64,000 nucleotides of DNA, taken from the NCBI RefSeq assembly GCF_003586445.1, contig NZ_CP030028.1, positions 4,292,501-4,356,500 on the forward strand, written 5' to 3'. The position numbers and the translations under genes are program-made. This document shows, one piece after another, positions 1 through 8,770 of this stretch; positions within the stretch are counted from its first letter, which is position 1, and every line of letters begins with the position of its first letter. This DNA comes from Bacillus sp. Y1. Its GTDB lineage: Bacteria > Bacillota > Bacilli > Bacillales > Cytobacillaceae. The notes under the pieces were generated by a model. The model did no database searches, was not told where the DNA came from, and saw nothing but the letters and a program-made list of their open reading frames with translations.

Positions 1-141
1 GAGGTGAATAAATTTATTGCTTATAAAGAAAATGGGATGCTAAGAAGCACAAAAATTGTTGCCGATGCACTCATTGACTTGCTTCTTACTGAAGAGATTG
101 AAAACGGAAAAATTTATAGCGTAAATAATCTACTAAAGTAG
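1..141 (+). CDS. C-terminal fragment of a short-chain dehydrogenase-like protein (partial)
   Basis: An open frame enters from the left edge and ends with TAG at 139-141, giving 46 residues. The tail reads STKIVADALIDLLL followed by EEIENGKIYSV. This 'VA..L..LL....ENGK..D/SV' pattern is typical of the last helix and strand of short-chain dehydrogenases/reductases such as the YueD type. The catalytic Tyr-Lys and the Rossmann motif lie outside the window, so function cannot be confirmed. A strong hairpin follows directly. Family assignment is inference from a short tail. Confidence 0.5.
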   Translation, partial: EVNKFIAYKENGMLRSTKIVADALIDLLLTEEIENGKIYSVNNLLK

Positions 142-166
142 CTTCCATTTCCTGAAGCTACTTTTT
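135..166. terminator. Bidirectional intrinsic terminator
   Basis: GTAGCTTC at 138-145 pairs with GAAGCTAC at 154-161, flanked by AAA on one side and TTTTTT on the other. It serves the leftmost plus-strand gene and the convergent acetyltransferase gene. Confidence 0.85.
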
Positions 167-1023
167 TATGCTTGACTTGTAACTGGATGCTTAAAATAAT
201 GCGGCAACTCCAAAGGGGAAGTCGTTTTTACAAACAGTACATCATCGTTTGAATCTATTGGATGAACTCTGTAATTCTCAGGTTGGTCAGGTGTAAAATG
301 AAGATACACGTTTTCCCCTAATGCAGATAATGCTTGGATTTGCTCGTCTAATGCTACTCTTTTACTAATACAATCAAATAGATGAATATCGTTTTCGATC
401 ACTTTATAGATAAGAATGGATTCACATGATTCATCGTAATAAAGATTGTTTGAGAACACATGAAGGAAATGAAAAAAATTGATTCCCTTTGTATGTATAC
501 TTGAAAATGTTTGTGATAGTGGCTTTCTATTGGTACTGTAATCTTCGAGTAAATGAAGATCATTTTCTAGATTTATCTTTCTAAGCGTTTGGTTATGTTG
601 TTTTGTTGAGAGTTTTTTGCTGAAAAGATACTCTATTCTTCGACTAAATCCGAATTTCGGATAAAACTCCAGAACCATGTGGTTCGCAAATAAATAATAG
701 AGGTCTACCTGTTTGTCATAATCCTCAAATACTTTTTGTAAAAGAGTCTTTGATAAACCTTGGTTTCGAAATTGGACGTCCGTCATAACCGTGCCAATCT
801 GTACGGCTTTTTTCAATTTTCCATTAATAAGAAGAGTTAGTACATTCACGGACACATTGGCAATTACCTTGTCATTTACGACAAACGAATACGGAATATA
901 GCTTTCATTCCAGTAGCCTCTTGTATACCATTCTTCAAACTGAATACCAAAAGTCGAAGATGCAAGTTCATTAAAACTGTGCCGAAGTGTTATTTGGTCT
1001 TTGTAATTCTTTACGAATTCCAT
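166..1023 (-). CDS. GNAT-family N-acetyltransferase
   Basis: A 285-residue protein. Its N-terminal half has the GNAT fold signature: strand VQIGTVMTDVQFRNQGLSKTL carries the acetyl-CoA pyrophosphate loop (RNQGLS, about residues 87-92), followed by YYLFANHMVLEFYPKFGF, the usual beta5-alpha4 segment. The C-terminal half (from about residue 150) is a separate domain without recognised motifs, so the substrate is unknown. The ATG at 1023 is preceded by GGAGAAAG at good spacing. The gene stands alone and converges on the SDR-like gene. Confidence 0.75.
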   Translation of the reverse strand: MEFVKNYKDQITLRHSFNELASSTFGIQFEEWYTRGYWNESYIPYSFVVNDKVIANVSVNVLTLLINGKLKKAVQIGTVMTDVQFRNQGLSKTLLQKVFEDYDKQVDLYYLFANHMVLEFYPKFGFSRRIEYLFSKKLSTKQHNQTLRKINLENDLHLLEDYSTNRKPLSQTFSSIHTKGINFFHFLHVFSNNLYYDESCESILIYKVIENDIHLFDCISKRVALDEQIQALSALGENVYLHFTPDQPENYRVHPIDSNDDVLFVKTTSPLELPHYFKHPVTSQA

Positions 1024-1136
1024 ATACTTTCTCCAATAATTAAGGTTTTTTTAAAAAAAAATTTTTCCTTCACATGTATAAAATGGTAACACACTGTCGA
1101 GAATATTAGTACAAGTGTAATTCCCCCTTTTTCTTT

Positions 1137-1165
1137 GGCCTCCCAATAGTGGAGGTCTTTTTCTT
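1137..1165 (+). terminator. Plus-strand intrinsic terminator with no gene upstream
   Basis: GGCCTCC at 1137-1143 pairs with GGAGGTC at 1151-1157 and is followed by TTTTTCTTTTTC. It lies in the gap between two divergent genes, so it ends no annotated plus-strand gene. It could end a leader or small RNA ahead of the small gene at 1234. Confidence 0.5.
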
Positions 1166-1233
1166 TTTCATGGTTGAAGGAAGCCGTTGTGAGCCAAACT
1201 AACATCGAAGGTATTTTGAAAGGAGCTCATAAC

Positions 1234-1368
1234 ATGACTAAAAAGTATAATAAAGGCAGTAAAAACCAAAATTCTGCTAAAAACCATGGCGTCTTACACG
1301 GAAGTGGCGACAATAGCAAAGGAAACAAACGTAATAAGGATCAGAACGATAAGACCGATCTTGATTAA
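1234..1368 (+). CDS. Small hydrophilic protein, possibly a minor acid-soluble spore protein
   Basis: Start chosen at ATG 1234 because AAAGGAG sits about 8 nt upstream. An upstream in-frame ATG at 1174 lacks a ribosome-binding site. The 44-residue product begins MTKKYNKGSKNQNSAKN and is rich in Lys, Asn, Gly, Ser and Asp with almost no hydrophobic residues. That composition and length resemble the minor small acid-soluble spore proteins of Bacillus, but no specific family was recognised. A terminator follows at once. Real gene likely; function tentative. Confidence 0.55.
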   Translation: MTKKYNKGSKNQNSAKNHGVLHGSGDNSKGNKRNKDQNDKTDLD

Positions 1369-1376
1369 TGAATTGA

Positions 1377-1414
1377 AAAAAGGTGCTGAATATTGCTTCA
1401 GCACCTATCTTTTT
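1377..1414. terminator. Bidirectional intrinsic terminator
   Basis: AGGTGCTGAA at 1381-1390 pairs with TTCAGCACCT at 1397-1406, with A-rich and T-rich flanks. It overlaps the stop codon of the convergent minus-strand gene. Confidence 0.85.
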
Positions 1415-1629
1415 GGATTGATTTTTATTGCTGGTGTTTCATACATAACATAAGTGGGAAGAGGATCAGCCGTTTGATCATGGGAAAAGGCCTTCTCAAT
1501 TTCTAAATTTGCTCTCGTCGCTTCCGTATCACCAGGACTTGAAGAGTGAACATCACTATCCTCAAGTCTTTCTGTTAGCTCAATATTTGCATCATTAATG
1601 GCGGCAACTTCGTTTTCTTTATTTTGCAA
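1405..1629 (-). CDS. Small hypothetical protein
   Basis: A 74-residue acidic, hydrophilic protein; no family recognised. The frame extends to GTG 1638, but that codon lies inside the ribosome-binding site. AAGAGGTG (1636-1643, minus strand) is spaced 6 nt from TTG 1629, so TTG 1629 is the better start. The N-terminal half is Glu/Asn-rich and may be helical (AINDANIELTERLEDSD). The C-terminus is proline-containing (DPLPTYVMYETPAIKI). No membrane segment or cysteine is seen. It is expressed alone. Confidence 0.55.
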   Translation of the reverse strand: MQNKENEVAAINDANIELTERLEDSDVHSSSPGDTEATRANLEIEKAFSHDQTADPLPTYVMYETPAIKINPKR

Positions 1630-1693
1630 TTCACTCACCTCTTATATAGTATCTTTCCACTCTCCTTTCTTATCCGTTGTTTATTTTCTACTA

Positions 1694-1721
1694 AAAACCC
1701 CGCCAACCATGGCGGGGTTCC
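1694..1721 (-). terminator. Intrinsic terminator of the marR-MMPL operon
   Basis: AACCCCGCC at 1696-1704 pairs with GGCGGGGTT at 1711-1719. Read on the minus strand it is followed by a T run. It lies just after the MMPL transporter stop. Confidence 0.85.
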
Positions 1722-1727
1722 CACAAT

Positions 1728-4700
1728 CTAATTTATTTTTTCCCGTAAGAACGGCCACCAGTTGGCTTTTCCAAAGGTTCTTACCATGACCGGGATAAAT
1801 AATGGAAGAATCACAAGGGCATATAGGAATAATCCTACTAACACGATGGATGCGATTTGTAGTAAGGATAGCATTCCTGAAGGCATCATCGCAGCAAAGG
1901 TTCCACCTAGGATGACAGCTGCTGAAATGATCACCGTACCCATTTTTTTCATTGATTCAAGCATGGCTTCACGAATGGATAGATCCTTATATTCATTAAA
2001 ACGGTCCATTAAGAAGATACTATAATCTACTCCGAGTGCGATTAAGATAACAAAGCCGAAGAATGGTACGGCCCAGCTAATTCCTGTATAACCTAGGAGG
2101 TTAACAAATATCGCTTCATTAATTCCCATAGATGTGTAGAACGTTAAAATCAACGATGCAATGATATACGCTGGCATGATCATTGAACGGAACAGAATGA
2201 CTAAGATGATGGTTATCCCTACTAACATCAGCACAACAGTACGAGAATAATCTTCTCCTGAAATGGCATCAAGGTCAGCATTTGTTCTTGTCACTCCACC
2301 AACGGCAACCACGGCATTTTCAAGCTTCGTATTCGCTGTGGCACTCTTTACTGCTTCATTTAGTTTATCCACTTGATTGATGGCCTCATTGGAGTAAGGG
2401 TTAGCTTCAAGAATAACATCAATCGTCATTACTTTACGATCATTAGACATATATGTGTCTAACACCTGAACAAAATCTTCACTTTCAAGGACCTCAGGTG
2501 GTAGATAGAACGCACCATTCTCGTTTTCAGAAAGACCTTTAATATAGTCTTGAGCCGAGCCTAATCCATCTGAAATTTGATTTAAGCCATCCACACTTTG
2601 GTTCAAGCCATCTGTTAGTTGACCTAATTGACCGCCTAATTCACCAAAGCCATCTGCAAGCTGCTGTTGACCGTCACGAATTCCAGCTAAGCCAGAAGTT
2701 AGCTTTGGCATATTATCAACAATTTGCCCTTGACCGTTTGCAAGCTGATTGAGGCCAGCAAGCTGTTTGTCAATTCCAACGATAAACTGCTCTAAACCAG
2801 AAACGATTCTTTGTTGGTTCTCATTAATTACTGCAAATCCAGCATTAGCCTCAGCCATGCCACTAGCTACTCCAGCTAATTGTGGCTGAACCGTTTGAAC
2901 CGTCCCCTTTAATCTTTGATAAGATTCATCCATTTGTAACGCAGGATAACTCGTTTCTAAAGCGGCAAAATACTGTTCAGTAGAAGCAAGAGCGGCAGAA
3001 AGCTCGTTTAAGCCAGCTCCCATTTGTCCATACGCACCAGCAAGCTTCTTGTACTCCGCTAAAAGCTGCTCAGCACCAGACTTCATGTTTCCGAGCTCTG
3101 TTTTGATTTGTGCAGAACCTGCTGCTCCTTGACGAATACCATCTTCAATTTTTGCTAAGTTTGTTTGAATTTCAGTTAATCCTGACTGAACCTGCGATGT
3201 TCCCGTTACGAGCTCCCCGATCCCAGCAGTTGCCTGTTCAAGTTGTGGAGCCGAACTCTCAAGACCAACACTTGCTTCCTTTAGACCTGAACTTATTTGA
3301 TCGAGACCTTCTTTTCCTTCTCCAAGTCCTTCCTGTAACGTGTCGGCTTGCTTCGCGATTAAAAAGTCTTCGATCGGTTCACCCGTTGGTCGTGTAACCG
3401 ATCGAACGGTGTCTACTAGTGGTACGCGCGCTAACTGCTTACTGATTTCTTCCACTAGATTAATATATTCCATTGAGTCCATTGCCTCGTCATTTTTTAA
3501 AACGATTTGAGTCGGCATGGATTCACCTGGCCCAAAGCTATCAGCAATCGCATTAAAGGCACGAATAGAATTGACATCTCCACTTATTTCTTCAAGAGAA
3601 TTATAAGAAAGCTTACTATCGTATGTGACCAAAAACGGTACACAAACGGCCGCTACAATAAGAAGGGCCAACACTGGCCGTTTAAGAGAAAATTGACCAA
3701 CTACACCCCAGAATTTGCTTTCTCCGTGCTCAGCCGTACTTTTTGAAGGCCAAAAGATTTTTCCGCCAAGTACAGCCATAAAAAACGGAACAATCGTAAA
3801 TAAGGCTAGTATTAATAGTGCAACCCCAACGGCAACTGCTGCCGCTGATTGGTAAAGCACAAACTTTGAAAATCCAATTGCAGCAAATCCAATCATGACA
3901 GCTAAACCACTAAAAAACACGGTACGACCTGCATTTTTGTAAGTTGCAACAATAGCATCTGCACGATTTTCATGATGTGTTAATTCTTCCTTGTATCGGC
4001 TTAGAAGAAGAATACAATAGTCGGTTCCGATTCCGAAAAGTATAGCTACAAGGAAAATTTGCGTGTAGCTCGAAATCGGGAAGTCTACTTTATCTACTAA
4101 GATGGATACTATCGATTGTGCTGCTAAATAGGAGAACCCAACCGTCAACAATGGGATGATCGGTGCTACCACCGAACGGAATACGAGTAACAATACCACT
4201 AAGATGAAAACAACGGTTATTCCTTCTGTCTTTTTCAGCCCTTCTTGCGAGCTTGTCATCAAGTCTTCATTAATTAACCAATTACTCGTGTAATCGTGGT
4301 CGACCTTCACGTCCTCGATCGTTTCATAAAGGGCTTCACTTAGTTCTTTCGGTTCACGATCCTTCCACTCAATGGTTAACGATGTAAGAATCGCTTTTTC
4401 ATCCTTTGAGACAAGCTGTTCTTCTAGAACATCCTCATTAAAATGAGTCAGAATTTCTGTAATCCCAAGCTCTTCTTTTTTGTTTTCAAGTGCCCGAATC
4501 GCTTTTTCAGCCTCTTGTATTTCTTTATCCGTTAATTTTTCCTCACTATGAAAAACGAGGGCGACCTGCGTATCATCTCCTCCGCCTTCCTGTTCTTGGA
4601 CGTTTTCCATAATGTCAGAGGCTAATGAAGAGGAATATCCTTCCGGAACATCAATTTGTCCCTTCTCACGAACAAGATCGGCCATGTTGGGAGCAAGCAT

Positions 4701-4769
4701 GAACAGTCCAACAATTAGAGCAATCCATGCCACTAACACTAACCACTTATTTTTAATAATCGCATACAT
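1728..4769 (-). CDS. MMPL/RND-superfamily membrane transporter (YdfJ-like)
   Basis: A 1013-residue membrane protein of the MMPL branch of RND transporters, expected to move lipids or hydrophobic or toxic compounds across the membrane using the proton gradient. It has an N-terminal membrane helix (residues 8-26), then two blocks of five to six helices, each with the family signature: LFGIGTDYCILLLSRYKEE in the first and LIALGVDYSIFLMDRFNEY in the second. Between the blocks lies an unusually long extracytoplasmic region (about residues 470-740). It is full of GL/LxxGxxQL-type repeats predicted to be helical or coiled coil, as in Pip/YhgE-like proteins. It follows the MarR gene by 3 nt and is probably repressed by it. 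Substrate unknown. Confidence 0.85.
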   Translation of the reverse strand: MYAIIKNKWLVLVAWIALIVGLFMLAPNMADLVREKGQIDVPEGYSSSLASDIMENVQEQEGGGDDTQVALVFHSEEKLTDKEIQEAEKAIRALENKKEELGITEILTHFNEDVLEEQLVSKDEKAILTSLTIEWKDREPKELSEALYETIEDVKVDHDYTSNWLINEDLMTSSQEGLKKTEGITVVFILVVLLLVFRSVVAPIIPLLTVGFSYLAAQSIVSILVDKVDFPISSYTQIFLVAILFGIGTDYCILLLSRYKEELTHHENRADAIVATYKNAGRTVFFSGLAVMIGFAAIGFSKFVLYQSAAAVAVGVALLILALFTIVPFFMAVLGGKIFWPSKSTAEHGESKFWGVVGQFSLKRPVLALLIVAAVCVPFLVTYDSKLSYNSLEEISGDVNSIRAFNAIADSFGPGESMPTQIVLKNDEAMDSMEYINLVEEISKQLARVPLVDTVRSVTRPTGEPIEDFLIAKQADTLQEGLGEGKEGLDQISSGLKEASVGLESSAPQLEQATAGIGELVTGTSQVQSGLTEIQTNLAKIEDGIRQGAAGSAQIKTELGNMKSGAEQLLAEYKKLAGAYGQMGAGLNELSAALASTEQYFAALETSYPALQMDESYQRLKGTVQTVQPQLAGVASGMAEANAGFAVINENQQRIVSGLEQFIVGIDKQLAGLNQLANGQGQIVDNMPKLTSGLAGIRDGQQQLADGFGELGGQLGQLTDGLNQSVDGLNQISDGLGSAQDYIKGLSENENGAFYLPPEVLESEDFVQVLDTYMSNDRKVMTIDVILEANPYSNEAINQVDKLNEAVKSATANTKLENAVVAVGGVTRTNADLDAISGEDYSRTVVLMLVGITIILVILFRSMIMPAYIIASLILTFYTSMGINEAIFVNLLGYTGISWAVPFFGFVILIALGVDYSIFLMDRFNEYKDLSIREAMLESMKKMGTVIISAAVILGGTFAAMMPSGMLSLLQIASIVLVGLFLYALVILPLFIPVMVRTFGKANWWPFLREKIN

Positions 4770-4772
4770 GGG

Positions 4773-5234
4773 CTAATCCTCCAGTTGATTCTTCTTTGTT
4801 TCTAAAAGTACGTCATGCAATTTTTCGTATGACTTGATAAACATTTCTATTTCGTGTTGGTCGAATTTCGTGATAATCGACTCCACCAGTTTATGGATTC
4901 TAGCTTCCGTTTCTAAATAAAGCTCATTGCCTTTATCCGTTAACGTTAAGTACACCACTCGACGATCATTTTCATCTCTCGTTCTCTTTATAAAGCCCTT
5001 CGTCCATAATCGAGTAATAATGGCAGTGATCGCACTCTTTTTTACAGAGAAAACGTCGGCAAGCTCTGACGATGTACAAGAATGATTTTGATAGATGTAG
5101 CGCAACATATAATGCTGCTCACTTGTTAGATCACAATCAAGCTGCTCCTTTACAAGTGCTTCCCCTATCTTGTTAACAGAAAAAGATAGAGAAATATATT
5201 TATTCACAACTTCTTTAATACGCTGGTCTGGCAA
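4773..5234 (-). CDS. MarR-family transcriptional regulator
   Basis: A 153-residue winged-helix regulator. The core (residues 38-110) shows the MarR recognition region SSELADVFSVKKSAITAIITRL and the wing RTRDENDRRVVYLTLTDKG. The start is TTG 5234, about 11 nt after GGAGGTG. An ATG between them opens a different, short frame, and an in-frame stop excludes a longer protein. It is the first gene of an operon with the MMPL transporter and is likely its local repressor, released by a ligand that the transporter exports (inference). Confidence 0.85.
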   Translation of the reverse strand: MPDQRIKEVVNKYISLSFSVNKIGEALVKEQLDCDLTSEQHYMLRYIYQNHSCTSSELADVFSVKKSAITAIITRLWTKGFIKRTRDENDRRVVYLTLTDKGNELYLETEARIHKLVESIITKFDQHEIEMFIKSYEKLHDVLLETKKNQLED

Positions 5235-5272
5235 TGTAGCATGTCACCTCCAAAAAAATAGTTTCATCATTT

Positions 5273-5296
5273 AATTGTTCAACTGTTTAACTATCC
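5273..5296 (-). promoter_or_regulatory. Candidate MarR operator (direct repeats)
   Basis: Three 8-nt steps, AATTGTTC, AACTGTTT and AACTATCC, run head to tail at 5273-5280, 5281-5288 and 5289-5296, about 40-60 nt upstream of the marR start. They may form the regulator binding site or a -35 region. Direct repeats rather than a clean palindrome make this tentative. Confidence 0.3.
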
Positions 5297-5335
5297 ACTC
5301 GATTATCATAAGGGAGACCAATAATTGTGTCAATC

Positions 5336-5366
5336 AAAAAAACGAACCAATAAAATTGGCTCGCTA
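5336..5366 (-). terminator. Intrinsic terminator after aroD
   Basis: CGAACCAAT at 5343-5351 pairs, with one wobble, with ATTGGCTCG at 5355-5363. On the minus strand a T run follows. Confidence 0.7.
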
Positions 5367-6140
5367 CTTTTGTAAGCTATGATGAATGACTTCTAGTGTT
5401 CGTTTAAGATCGGTTACTTCTACTTGTCCTGGTGCTGATGCTTTCTTTAACGCTCCGAATGTAACGCTTGATCCAAACACTTCACCGGATAGGCGACTAA
5501 TGGCGCCTTGCCCTGCCATAGACATGGTGATAATCGGAGTATCTGGATGCTTTTCTTGCATCTCAACAGTAGCTTCCAACAGTGCTAGCACATCTCTAGC
5601 AGAGGTCGGCATCACTGCTATTTTTGGAATATCTCCTCCTAGCTTCTTACCACGATTAAGAATTTCCACCATTTTATCCTTAGAAGGTGTAGAGGCAAAA
5701 TTATGGCTAGAAAGGATCCCTAATCGACCATTCTCATGAATGATAGAGAGAATCTGATCAATATCCTCATCTCGATGTCGCAGCTCAATATCTACTAAAT
5801 CTACCATACCTGACTTCGCTGCCGCTTCATTCAAGTCGAAATAATAGGAAGGATGAATTTCCTTTTCCCCACCCTCTTCTAGGCTTCGAAATGTAAAAAC
5901 AAGAGGAAGCTCTTTCAAACGCTGATGGATAGTTGATAGTGCAGTCATCACCTTACTGAGGTCTTCACTATCATTGAAAAAGTCTACCCGCCATTCAACC
6001 ATATCGACAAAATTCCTATTTAATTGAATAAGATCTGCCTCTGCTAAAAGGTCTGACTCTGTTCTCCCTGTCATAGGTACACAAATCTTCGGTGTTCCTA
6101 CGCCAATACGAATATTTTTTACCGTAATGAAATTCGCCAA
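5364..6140 (-). CDS. aroD: Type I 3-dehydroquinate dehydratase
   Basis: This enzyme dehydrates 3-dehydroquinate to 3-dehydroshikimate in the shikimate pathway through a Schiff-base lysine. The 258-residue length fits the type I family. Active-site residues are visible: E49 in VEWRVDFF, H146 in SSHNFAS and K173 in IPKIAVMP, equivalent to the known Glu-His-Lys set. The family tail GAISRLSGEVFGSSVTFG is present. The start is TTG 6140, 8 nt after GGAGGG; no ATG is suitably placed. The gene is a single unit between terminators, not part of a larger aro operon. Confidence 0.93.
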   Translation of the reverse strand: MANFITVKNIRIGVGTPKICVPMTGRTESDLLAEADLIQLNRNFVDMVEWRVDFFNDSEDLSKVMTALSTIHQRLKELPLVFTFRSLEEGGEKEIHPSYYFDLNEAAAKSGMVDLVDIELRHRDEDIDQILSIIHENGRLGILSSHNFASTPSKDKMVEILNRGKKLGGDIPKIAVMPTSARDVLALLEATVEMQEKHPDTPIITMSMAGQGAISRLSGEVFGSSVTFGALKKASAPGQVEVTDLKRTLEVIHHSLQK

Positions 6141-6202
6141 GCTACGATCCCTCCATTCTTACCCTCTACTTTATCCTACAACTGCTCTTCATGACCACAA
6201 AA

Positions 6203-6236
6203 AAATAGGATACTCTACAAAAAAGAGTACCCTTTT
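6203..6236 (-). terminator. Intrinsic terminator after cobA
   Basis: GGATACTCT at 6208-6216 pairs with AGAGTACCC at 6224-6232. On the minus strand it is followed by a T run. It closes the cobQ-cobA unit. Confidence 0.8.
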
Positions 6237-6248
6237 ATCATACATTCC

Positions 6249-7031
6249 TTACCCCATTGCCATAGCTAGCGCTTCAGCGTGATTTTCTTCAAACCAATGA
6301 ATCTTCTCTCTCATTTGAACAACCTCTCCCACTAGAATAATAGAAGGGTGAGATATTTGGTGCTTACTCACAATCTCTTCAATTGTTTCCAACGTTCCTG
6401 TCACGGTTCTTTGAACAGAGGTCGTCCCCCAATGAATGACTGCGACCGGTGTTGTAGCCTTTTTCCCATGAATCATTAAGTTCTTACAAATATTTGAAAG
6501 ATTGTTTACGCCCATATAAAAAGCAATCGTATCAATCCCTTTAGCAAGAGCCTCCCAATTCAAAAATTCACTTCCTTTTTCCACACGTCCATGTGCCGTT
6601 ACCATCGCAAAAGAGGTGGCAAAATCACGGTGTGTGACAGGAATACCTGCATAAGCTGAAGCTGCGATTCCTGCTGTTACTCCAGGAACTACTTCAAAAG
6701 GGATCCCATGTCTTGCTAAAAATTCTGCTTCCTCCCCTCCTCGACCAAATACAAACGGATCGCCCCCCTTCAACCTTGTTACAATTTTCCCTTTCATTGC
6801 CTGGTCCACAAGCATTTGATTGATTTCATCTTGAATCAAATGGTGTTTCCCTGGTCTTTTCCCACTATAAATCAGTTCGCAGTCTTCTTTCGCATGTTTC
6901 AGTAAATCTTTATTCACTAACCGATCATAGGAAATAACATCAGCATTTTGAATGCATTCTAGCCCATACAAAGTTAGCAATTTCGGGTCACCAGGACCTG
7001 CTCCAACAAGATATACCTTTCCTTTTTTCAT
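6249..7031 (-). CDS. cobA: Uroporphyrinogen-III C-methyltransferase (SUMT)
   Basis: Adds two methyl groups from S-adenosylmethionine to uroporphyrinogen III to make precorrin-2, the branch point to siroheme and cobalamin. The 260-residue protein has the full family signature: N-terminal VYLVGAGPGDPKLLT, GGDPFVFGRGGEE near residue 88, VPGVTAGIAASAYAGIPVTHR near 117 and the GTTSVQ/GTL region near 205. The start ATG 7031 overlaps the cobQ stop by 4 nt (ATGA) and has GGAGGG at 6 nt, so the two are translationally coupled. No cobalt-insertion or ring-contraction genes lie nearby, so it may serve siroheme rather than B12. Confidence 0.93.
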   Translation of the reverse strand: MKKGKVYLVGAGPGDPKLLTLYGLECIQNADVISYDRLVNKDLLKHAKEDCELIYSGKRPGKHHLIQDEINQMLVDQAMKGKIVTRLKGGDPFVFGRGGEEAEFLARHGIPFEVVPGVTAGIAASAYAGIPVTHRDFATSFAMVTAHGRVEKGSEFLNWEALAKGIDTIAFYMGVNNLSNICKNLMIHGKKATTPVAVIHWGTTSVQRTVTGTLETIEEIVSKHQISHPSIILVGEVVQMREKIHWFEENHAEALAMAMG

Positions 7032-8572
7032 CGAGTTCCCTCCATCGCTGTTTCAATTTCTAAACGTATCTTCTTTTCGTAATACTCTCGCATCTTTTCT
7101 TCTATAAATGAAAGATTGATATGTTCTTTTACGTGATCCGCTAGCTGATCATACGCTTTCTCACGTTGGGAGCGAAACGAAACTCGGTCATGTTTTTCTT
7201 CTAGCCCCTTAACTTTCCGAATTTGATTAATAATCGCTGCACGATACGAGTCATTATCAAAGATTCCATGAAAGTACGTTCCTATAATTTGTTGATTTTC
7301 ACTTATGACTCCATCGATGGTGGTACCATGAGTAATTAATGGTGTACATGGCTTTAAAAACGTCGTTACTCCCATATGAATTTCGTATCCTTCCACATCA
7401 TGAGTTTGCTCATTTATTTGAATGGTCCCTTCTGATAGGGTGGTCGTTTTCTCAGATGTGATGGTTGTATAGATTGGCAATAGTTTTAAGCCGTCTTCAA
7501 TCGTTACCTGGGATTCAATGCCTTCTGGATCCTCGACAATGGCTCCCAGCATTTGGTAGCCTCCACAAATTCCAAACACCATCGTTTTCCCATTTTTCGT
7601 GAGCTTTTGAATTTCTTCATACAATCCGGATTGCTTAAGAAATATCAAATCCTCAATGGTATTTTTACTGCCAGGCAAAATAAGCAGATCAGGATTTTGA
7701 AGCTGCTCCTTGCTGCTGACAAGACGCACATGGCAGTCTGCTTCTGATAAGAACGGGTCAATATCTGTGAAATTTGAAATTTTAGGAAATTGAATCACTG
7801 CGATATCTATTTCTTTCTCTAAATTTCTTTCTGTACTGTATAGCTTTAAGGCAACGGAGTCCTCTGCATCCACCTTCACGGTCGTATAAGGAACGACCCC
7901 AAGAACAGGCACCCCAGTATACTCGGTAAACCAATCAAGACCCGGTTCGAGTAAGCTTACATCTCCCCGGAACTTATTGATAATCACCCCTATCACTCGG
8001 TCCCGATCACTCTCTTCGATTAACTGAAGCGTTCCTACTAAGCTTGCAAACACTCCACCACGCTCAATGTCACCTACTAGGATGACAGGTGATTCGGTCA
8101 TGTTCGCGACCCTCATATTTACCAATTCACGATCATTTAGATTGATTTCGGCTGGACTTCCCGCTCCCTCAATCACAATTCGCTCAAACTGTTGATCGAG
8201 TCTCTCATACGCTTCTTTAATTAAGGTTAGCCCTTGTTGGAAGAAATCTTGCCGATAAGCTCCAGCTTGCATATTTTTATACGGCTTCCCATGAACAACG
8301 ATCTGTGCCTCGTAGTCCCTCGATGGTTTGATTAAAATCGGATTCATATCCGTTGTCGCTATTGTTCGTGCGGCTTCGGCCTGAACTCCTTGAGCTCTCC
8401 CAATCTCCTTACCATCCAACGTAATATAAGAGTTTAACGCCATATTTTGAGATTTAAATGGTGCTGTTTTATAGCCCATATCTGAAAAAATTCGGCAAAG
8501 CGCTGTTGATATCACGCTTTTTCCTGCATCTGAATGTGTTCCTTGAATCATAATGGATTGTGCTCTACGCAT
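7028..8572 (-). CDS. cobQ: Cobyric acid synthase, glutamine-hydrolysing
   Basis: Amidates four carboxylates of adenosylcobyrinic acid diamide (also called CbiP). The 514-residue length is typical. The N-terminal dethiobiotin-synthetase-like domain has the ATP loop GTHSDAGKSVISTALCR (residues 11-27) and the PAEINLND loop. The C-terminal class I glutamine amidotransferase domain has the nucleophile cysteine in FGICGGYQMLG and the histidine in GTYFHGIFDN. It is separated from the upstream cobC by a terminator, so it probably has its own promoter in the 8573-8770 gap. It may amidate salvaged incomplete corrinoids, since the early corrin ring genes are absent here. Confidence 0.93.
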   Translation of the reverse strand: MRRAQSIMIQGTHSDAGKSVISTALCRIFSDMGYKTAPFKSQNMALNSYITLDGKEIGRAQGVQAEAARTIATTDMNPILIKPSRDYEAQIVVHGKPYKNMQAGAYRQDFFQQGLTLIKEAYERLDQQFERIVIEGAGSPAEINLNDRELVNMRVANMTESPVILVGDIERGGVFASLVGTLQLIEESDRDRVIGVIINKFRGDVSLLEPGLDWFTEYTGVPVLGVVPYTTVKVDAEDSVALKLYSTERNLEKEIDIAVIQFPKISNFTDIDPFLSEADCHVRLVSSKEQLQNPDLLILPGSKNTIEDLIFLKQSGLYEEIQKLTKNGKTMVFGICGGYQMLGAIVEDPEGIESQVTIEDGLKLLPIYTTITSEKTTTLSEGTIQINEQTHDVEGYEIHMGVTTFLKPCTPLITHGTTIDGVISENQQIIGTYFHGIFDNDSYRAAIINQIRKVKGLEEKHDRVSFRSQREKAYDQLADHVKEHINLSFIEEKMREYYEKKIRLEIETAMEGTR

Positions 8573-8692
8573 TGTTGTACCCCCTACATCATGAAATAAA
8601 AGTATTCTTCCATTTAAAACGATTCTTCCATTTTCCTTCAGTCACGTACAGCAAGCTGTAAGAATATCTTCCATAATGCATTACTCCATCGA

Positions 8693-8735
8693 TAAAAATG
8701 GCACCAGGATTGCTTATAAAAAAACCTGGTGCCTA
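8693..8735 (-). terminator. Intrinsic terminator after cobC
   Basis: GGCACCAGG at 8701-8709 pairs with CCTGGTGCC at 8726-8734. On the minus strand ATTTTTAT follows. It separates the riboswitch-led operon from cobQ-cobA. Confidence 0.8.
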
Positions 8736-8770
8736 TATGTCTCCTATAAAGTTTTACTTAGATGATTATA

